64,000 nucleotides of DNA from Enterococcus mundtii. GTDB taxonomy: Bacteria > Bacillota > Bacilli > Lactobacillales > Enterococcaceae. Positions 60,767 to 64,000 of this stretch are shown piece by piece. The stretch spans positions 800,501-864,500 of the forward strand of contig NZ_CP018061.1 in assembly GCF_002813755.1 (NCBI RefSeq), written 5' to 3'. Both the position numbers and the translations under genes were made by a program. Numbering within the stretch: position 1 is the stretch's first letter; every line of letters begins with the position of its first letter. The notes below the pieces were generated by a model, which was not told the origin of the DNA, ran no database searches, and saw nothing but the letters and a program-made list of their open reading frames with translations.

Positions 60767-63700
60767 AGATGGCAAAATAAGTATTCTGATTGATGTCGAC
60801 GCCAAGCAGGTTCCTAATGTAATAAGTTCAATTGAAAAAAACTTTGGACAGTTAGGAAAAAATGCTGATGATATTACAAAAAAAATTGGTAATAATATGG
60901 GCGCCAATACTGAGACAGGAGCGAAAGTTGCTAATCAAGCAGTGGATTCAGTTGAACAGTCGATGACTGATTTGGGAAGATCGACTGATACGGCTACTGT
61001 CAAAGCTGGGAAATCATTAAGCGAAAACTTCGAAGTGGGATCTAAGGCCGCTAATACCGCAACAGATAGCGTGGCTAAAGGAGTGGCGGATCTAACCGCC
61101 ACAACGAGCACTGAACTAGCTAAGTCGGGACGTATCATGGGTGAATCCTTTGATTCTGGCGCCAAAGATGCCAATCAGGCCAATGATAGTGTCGTTAAAT
61201 CAGTCACAAGCTTGGTTTCTTCTGTGGAATCTTCTGCACCTAAAATTGGTAAAGAGCTTGGTAGCTCCTTTCAATCTGGTGCCAAAGAGGCGACTAGCGC
61301 TTTAGATGGTATCGGGAAATCAAGCAGTAACATGTTAGCCAGTATTGAAGCGACGTCACCTAAGGCAGGTAGAAGCATCGGTAATTCGTTTGAAGCAGGT
61401 TCCAAGCAAGCAGCTAGCGCTCTTGGATCAATAGAAAAGTCCTCTGCGCAGATGGTTCCTCCTGTTGAATTATCAGCAACTAAGGCAGGAAAGAGCATTG
61501 CGACTAGTTTAGAAGCTGGTTCCAAAGACGGAGCGAAGACTGTCAGTGATGCGGTTGATGCGATGAAAAAGGATCTTACGTCATTAGGTGATGAAGCAGA
61601 AAAGGCTGGTGCTAAAATGAGTACCTCCTTTTCTCAACCAGAGTCAAAAGCCAATTTGTTAACAGGCTCTGTGGGCAAACTAAGTGCAGCGATGTTGATC
61701 ACAAAAGGAGCAACTACAGCACTAACGATGGCTAAAGGTTCATTAGATGGTGCATTTGGTCGTATTGATACTTTGAATAACTTTGAAAATACGATGACCC
61801 GTTTAACAAGTAGCTCAGAAGAAGCAGCTGCAGGGATGGAAGGCGTTCGAGATGTTGTAGTTGGTACAAACTATATGCTTGATAGTGCGGCTCAGACCGT
61901 GCAGCGCTTAGTGATGCAAAATGGTTCATTAGAACAATCGACAAAAAGTTATCAAATCTGGGGTGATGCAGTTGCGATGTATGGTGATGGCGCTGCAGAA
62001 ACAATGGATAATGTGATGGATGCAATGATCCAGATGCGAGCAACCGGAAGCGTTAATATGGCGCAAATGGATCGTATGGTTCGCCGTGGAGTAGATCCTT
62101 GGAAAATCTATGAAGATGCGACTGGTATGAGTATGCAAAGTATTCGTGATGCGTTGCGTGATGGCGAAATTAGTGCCAATGAGTTTTTTGATACGGTTGA
62201 ACAGGCTATGCGTGATGGTGGGAATGAATTCACATCGGTTTCTGGGATGGCTCAACAAGCTGGGGATACTTGGGCAGGATCGTTTGCCAATATGGCTACT
62301 GCAACAAGCCGAGGAACAGCAAATATTATCGCATCTATGGACGAGGCATTCTCAGAAACACGTTTTGGCTCGATGAAAGAAAACATCCAAGGATTTGGTA
62401 AAACATTTGAAGGTGCGCTAAATGGGATTGCTGGTGTAATCCCTCCTGTTGTTTCGGCTGTTGATACGATGACCGGTGGGGTTATTGCTGTGAAGAACGC
62501 AGCTGTGACGGCTTCACCAGTGATTATCGGATTAGGAACTGCATTTGGTGGACTACTTATTGTACAGAAAGTAGCTATAGGAACAACAAGTTTTATCCAA
62601 ATGTTGAAATATTTAACTGGAGCTACTTCTGCTGCCACAATGGCTACAAATGTTAATACAGTTGCAACTAAGTTGGCGTCAGGAGCTAATACAACCAATG
62701 CGGCTTCACTTAAAGGTGCAATTGCAGCACAAAAAATTTATGCTATTGCAACTAATGCTTCTGTAGCAGCTACAAAAGCACTTGGAGTAGCTAAAGCATT
62801 AATACTAAATCCTGCATTAGCTCTAGGGCTAGTGGCGTTAGGTGCAGCAGGATACGCAGCTACCAAGATGGGAATGAACTTCTTTGATGCTCGAAAAAAA
62901 ACTAAGGAATTAGCAAGTGAATTAGATGGATTAAAAGACGATCTAGATAATGTCGGAAAGTCAACCCAGTCCAGTGCAAAAGAATTTGAATTACAAGCTA
63001 AAATGATCGAGTCGAATACAGAAAGAAACAAGGATCTAGCAGCTGAATTACAAAGGCTTTCAGCAATTGAAGATAAATCGGCTGCGGATAAAAAATTGAT
63101 GGCTGATACGGTTGATGAACTGAATAATTCAGTGACTGGTCTAAATCTCTCTTACGACGAAGAAACAGGCCTGCTTAATGCAACCACAGAAGAAATAAAC
63201 AAACGAATTGAAGCTTCTAAAGGAATGGAAGAAGTTAATCGGCTAACTGAACGACAAAAGACGTTGAATCAAGAAGCTGCAGACATTGAATCCTCATTAA
63301 CTGAAGTAGCCAAAGAACGTATGAGATTGGAGCAAGAAGCTTCAGAATCTGGCGTGGATGGAAAGAAAAAAGTCAAAGAATCGCTGGAAGGACTGTCTCA
63401 GAAGGAAGATGAACTTCAAAGTTTACTTGTTGAAAATCAATCTGAACGAAATCAATTGTACACGGAGGAGCAAGAAAAAAGGCGAGCAGTCGCAGAGACA
63501 GTCTCAGAAGCTAATTCTCAGATGATTACTTCATGGAATGTTCTATCTGATGCACAACAAGCTGCCTTGGAATCTATGAATAGCATGTACAAAAAGCTGG
63601 TAGAAGAATCAGGGAATGCTTTTAAGCAGATTGAACAACAAGAAGCGATAAGCTTAGATCAAATGAAAGAAAATCTACAAAAAAATGCTGAAGCTATGAG

Positions 63701-64000
63701 AACGTGGTCTACCAATGTTGCCATTTTGGCGAAGGCCGGTGTAGATGATGGCATTATTATGCAACTTGAAAAATTAGGTCCAGCAGGTGCATTACAAACG
63801 CAACAGATGGTAGATGAGATGGGGTTAAATCTTAGTTCATTAGCGGAGTTAGGTGGAGAACATACAAAAAAACTGCTGGAACAAATGGGTCTTCATATGG
63901 AGGACCTACCAAAAATGTCAGCTGAACAATCGGCGTGGTTTGTTGAAAATTTAGATCTTGAATTAGGTAAATTACCAGAAACTGCACAACAGCACATTAG
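60759..64000 (+). CDS. Tail tape-measure protein (3' end outside the window)
   Basis: At least 1080 codons from ATG 60759 (AGAGGAGAAAGATA upstream), open at the window end. An N-terminal repeat region (residues about 21-260) is followed by a tape-measure N-domain (NFENTMTRLTSSSEEAAAGM, then MRATGSVNMAQMDRMVRRG), hydrophobic helices (about 585-720, e.g. LALGLVALGAAGYAATKMG) and coiled coils (from about 725). It sets tail length and may form a channel in the host membrane during DNA entry. Confidence 0.94.
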   Translation, partial: MTKDGKISILIDVDAKQVPNVISSIEKNFGQLGKNADDITKKIGNNMGANTETGAKVANQAVDSVEQSMTDLGRSTDTATVKAGKSLSENFEVGSKAANTATDSVAKGVADLTATTSTELAKSGRIMGESFDSGAKDANQANDSVVKSVTSLVSSVESSAPKIGKELGSSFQSGAKEATSALDGIGKSSSNMLASIEATSPKAGRSIGNSFEAGSKQAASALGSIEKSSAQMVPPVELSATKAGKSIATSLEAGSKDGAKTVSDAVDAMKKDLTSLGDEAEKAGAKMSTSFSQPESKANLLTGSVGKLSAAMLITKGATTALTMAKGSLDGAFGRIDTLNNFENTMTRLTSSSEEAAAGMEGVRDVVVGTNYMLDSAAQTVQRLVMQNGSLEQSTKSYQIWGDAVAMYGDGAAETMDNVMDAMIQMRATGSVNMAQMDRMVRRGVDPWKIYEDATGMSMQSIRDALRDGEISANEFFDTVEQAMRDGGNEFTSVSGMAQQAGDTWAGSFANMATATSRGTANIIASMDEAFSETRFGSMKENIQGFGKTFEGALNGIAGVIPPVVSAVDTMTGGVIAVKNAAVTASPVIIGLGTAFGGLLIVQKVAIGTTSFIQMLKYLTGATSAATMATNVNTVATKLASGANTTNAASLKGAIAAQKIYAIATNASVAATKALGVAKALILNPALALGLVALGAAGYAATKMGMNFFDARKKTKELASELDGLKDDLDNVGKSTQSSAKEFELQAKMIESNTERNKDLAAELQRLSAIEDKSAADKKLMADTVDELNNSVTGLNLSYDEETGLLNATTEEINKRIEASKGMEEVNRLTERQKTLNQEAADIESSLTEVAKERMRLEQEASESGVDGKKKVKESLEGLSQKEDELQSLLVENQSERNQLYTEEQEKRRAVAETVSEANSQMITSWNVLSDAQQAALESMNSMYKKLVEESGNAFKQIEQQEAISLDQMKENLQKNAEAMRTWSTNVAILAKAGVDDGIIMQLEKLGPAGALQTQQMVDEMGLNLSSLAELGGEHTKKLLEQMGLHMEDLPKMSAEQSAWFVENLDLELGKLPETAQQHI
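60819..61538 (+). repeat. Six 40-residue (120-bp) repeats in the tape-measure protein
   Basis: Residues 21-260 split into six consecutive 40-residue units with the pattern A..S..KS.....(26 residues)..K.GKS...SFE.GSK.A. (for example FEVGSKAANT, FDSGAKDANQ, FQSGAKEATS, FEAGSKQAAS at unit ends). A degenerate seventh follows. At DNA level they are diverged, so the duplication is old. Confidence 0.8.

Larger units (their letters stand above)
33121..64000 (+). mobile_element. A118-like temperate siphophage (prophage), right end beyond window
   Basis: The region starts with a minus-strand integrase beside the yeeN-type gene and continues with lysogeny control, recombination/replication, ArpU regulator, terminase, portal, capsid, tail tube and an open tape-measure gene. 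Tail fibres, holin, endolysin and the other attachment site are not in the window. Structural genes look intact. Several accessory genes at 42-44.5 kb are broken, so the replication and morphogenesis core may still be functional while the cargo region is decaying. Confidence 0.95.

Noticed and set aside
61732..62258. Long antisense ORFs over the tape-measure gene
   Set aside because: They lie opposite a strongly supported coding frame, have no ribosome-binding sites, and have compositions typical of reverse-strand shadows. The same holds for other antisense frames at 6579-7103, 27331-27729, 29016-29447 and 62252-62698.
1..64000. CRISPR arrays, rRNA genes, insertion sequences
   Set aside because: I saw no regularly spaced repeat-spacer pattern, rRNA-like sequence or transposase gene in the window.

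Overview
The window looks like a low-GC Gram-positive chromosome, almost certainly Enterococcus (E. faecium/E. hirae/E. durans-like rather than clearly E. faecalis). The reasons are the bgsA-bgsB glycolipid pair, FabT-controlled fatty-acid genes, a CtsR-controlled clpE, the yqeG-yqeM ribosome/NAD operon, and an A118-like temperate siphophage with an ArpU-type late regulator. The species call is inference.

Chromosomal part (1-33.1 kb). The order is: 3' part of prfC; a small basic ORF; DUF1827 and clpE (minus strand, CtsR operator); ptsH-ptsI; bgsA-bgsB (glucolipid anchors of lipoteichoic acid); a beta-hydroxyacid dehydrogenase; ykuJ; a minus-strand Cho/UvrC-N-like nuclease; then the type II fatty-acid operon fabT-fabH-acpP-fabD-fabG-fabF-accB-fabZ-accC-accD-accA. 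Two FabT boxes sit on the fabT promoter and a third lies upstream. There is no fabK between acpP and fabD; an intrinsic-terminator-like hairpin is there instead. Next come a lipoprotein with a likely one-base slip in a T tract, an AbiE type IV toxin-antitoxin pair with its own inverted-repeat operator, a three-gene amino-acid ABC transporter, the conserved operon yqeG-yqeH-yhbY-nadD-yqeK-rsfS-yqeM (rsfS appears to start at ATC), tmcAL (ylbM) and a YeeN-type YebC gene.

Prophage (about 33.1 kb to past the window end). The leftward lysogeny block is integrase, a membrane zinc-ribbon protein, an ImmA peptidase and a CI-like repressor. The divergent early block holds a Cro-like protein, an ORF6N protein, many small ORFs, an Erf recombinase, DUF1351, an HNH nuclease and a replisome organizer. 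From 42.3 to 44.5 kb many small genes are broken: a MazG-like gene with a perfect 69-bp tandem duplication and an early stop, and several ORFs with in-frame stops or frameshifts. An ArpU/RinA-like regulator (45,972) is followed by seven helically phased 11-bp units, a -10 box, and about 400 nt of highly structured non-coding sequence containing a class II tRNA-like fold. I infer a late promoter driving a large phage RNA (ROOL/GOLLD-type candidates). Then come a ParB-methyltransferase fusion, a nested hairpin element, a DUF5677 gene, terminase, portal, MuF, scaffold, capsid, connectors, tail tube, tail chaperones and an open tape-measure gene.

The most striking signal is a pair of predicted -1 ribosomal frameshift sites at the ends of the major capsid gene (CCCAAAA, 6-nt spacer, GC stem-loop) and the tail tube gene. 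Both would append the same kind of HeH/LEM-like domain to a fraction of the two most abundant virion proteins. An intrinsic terminator follows each.
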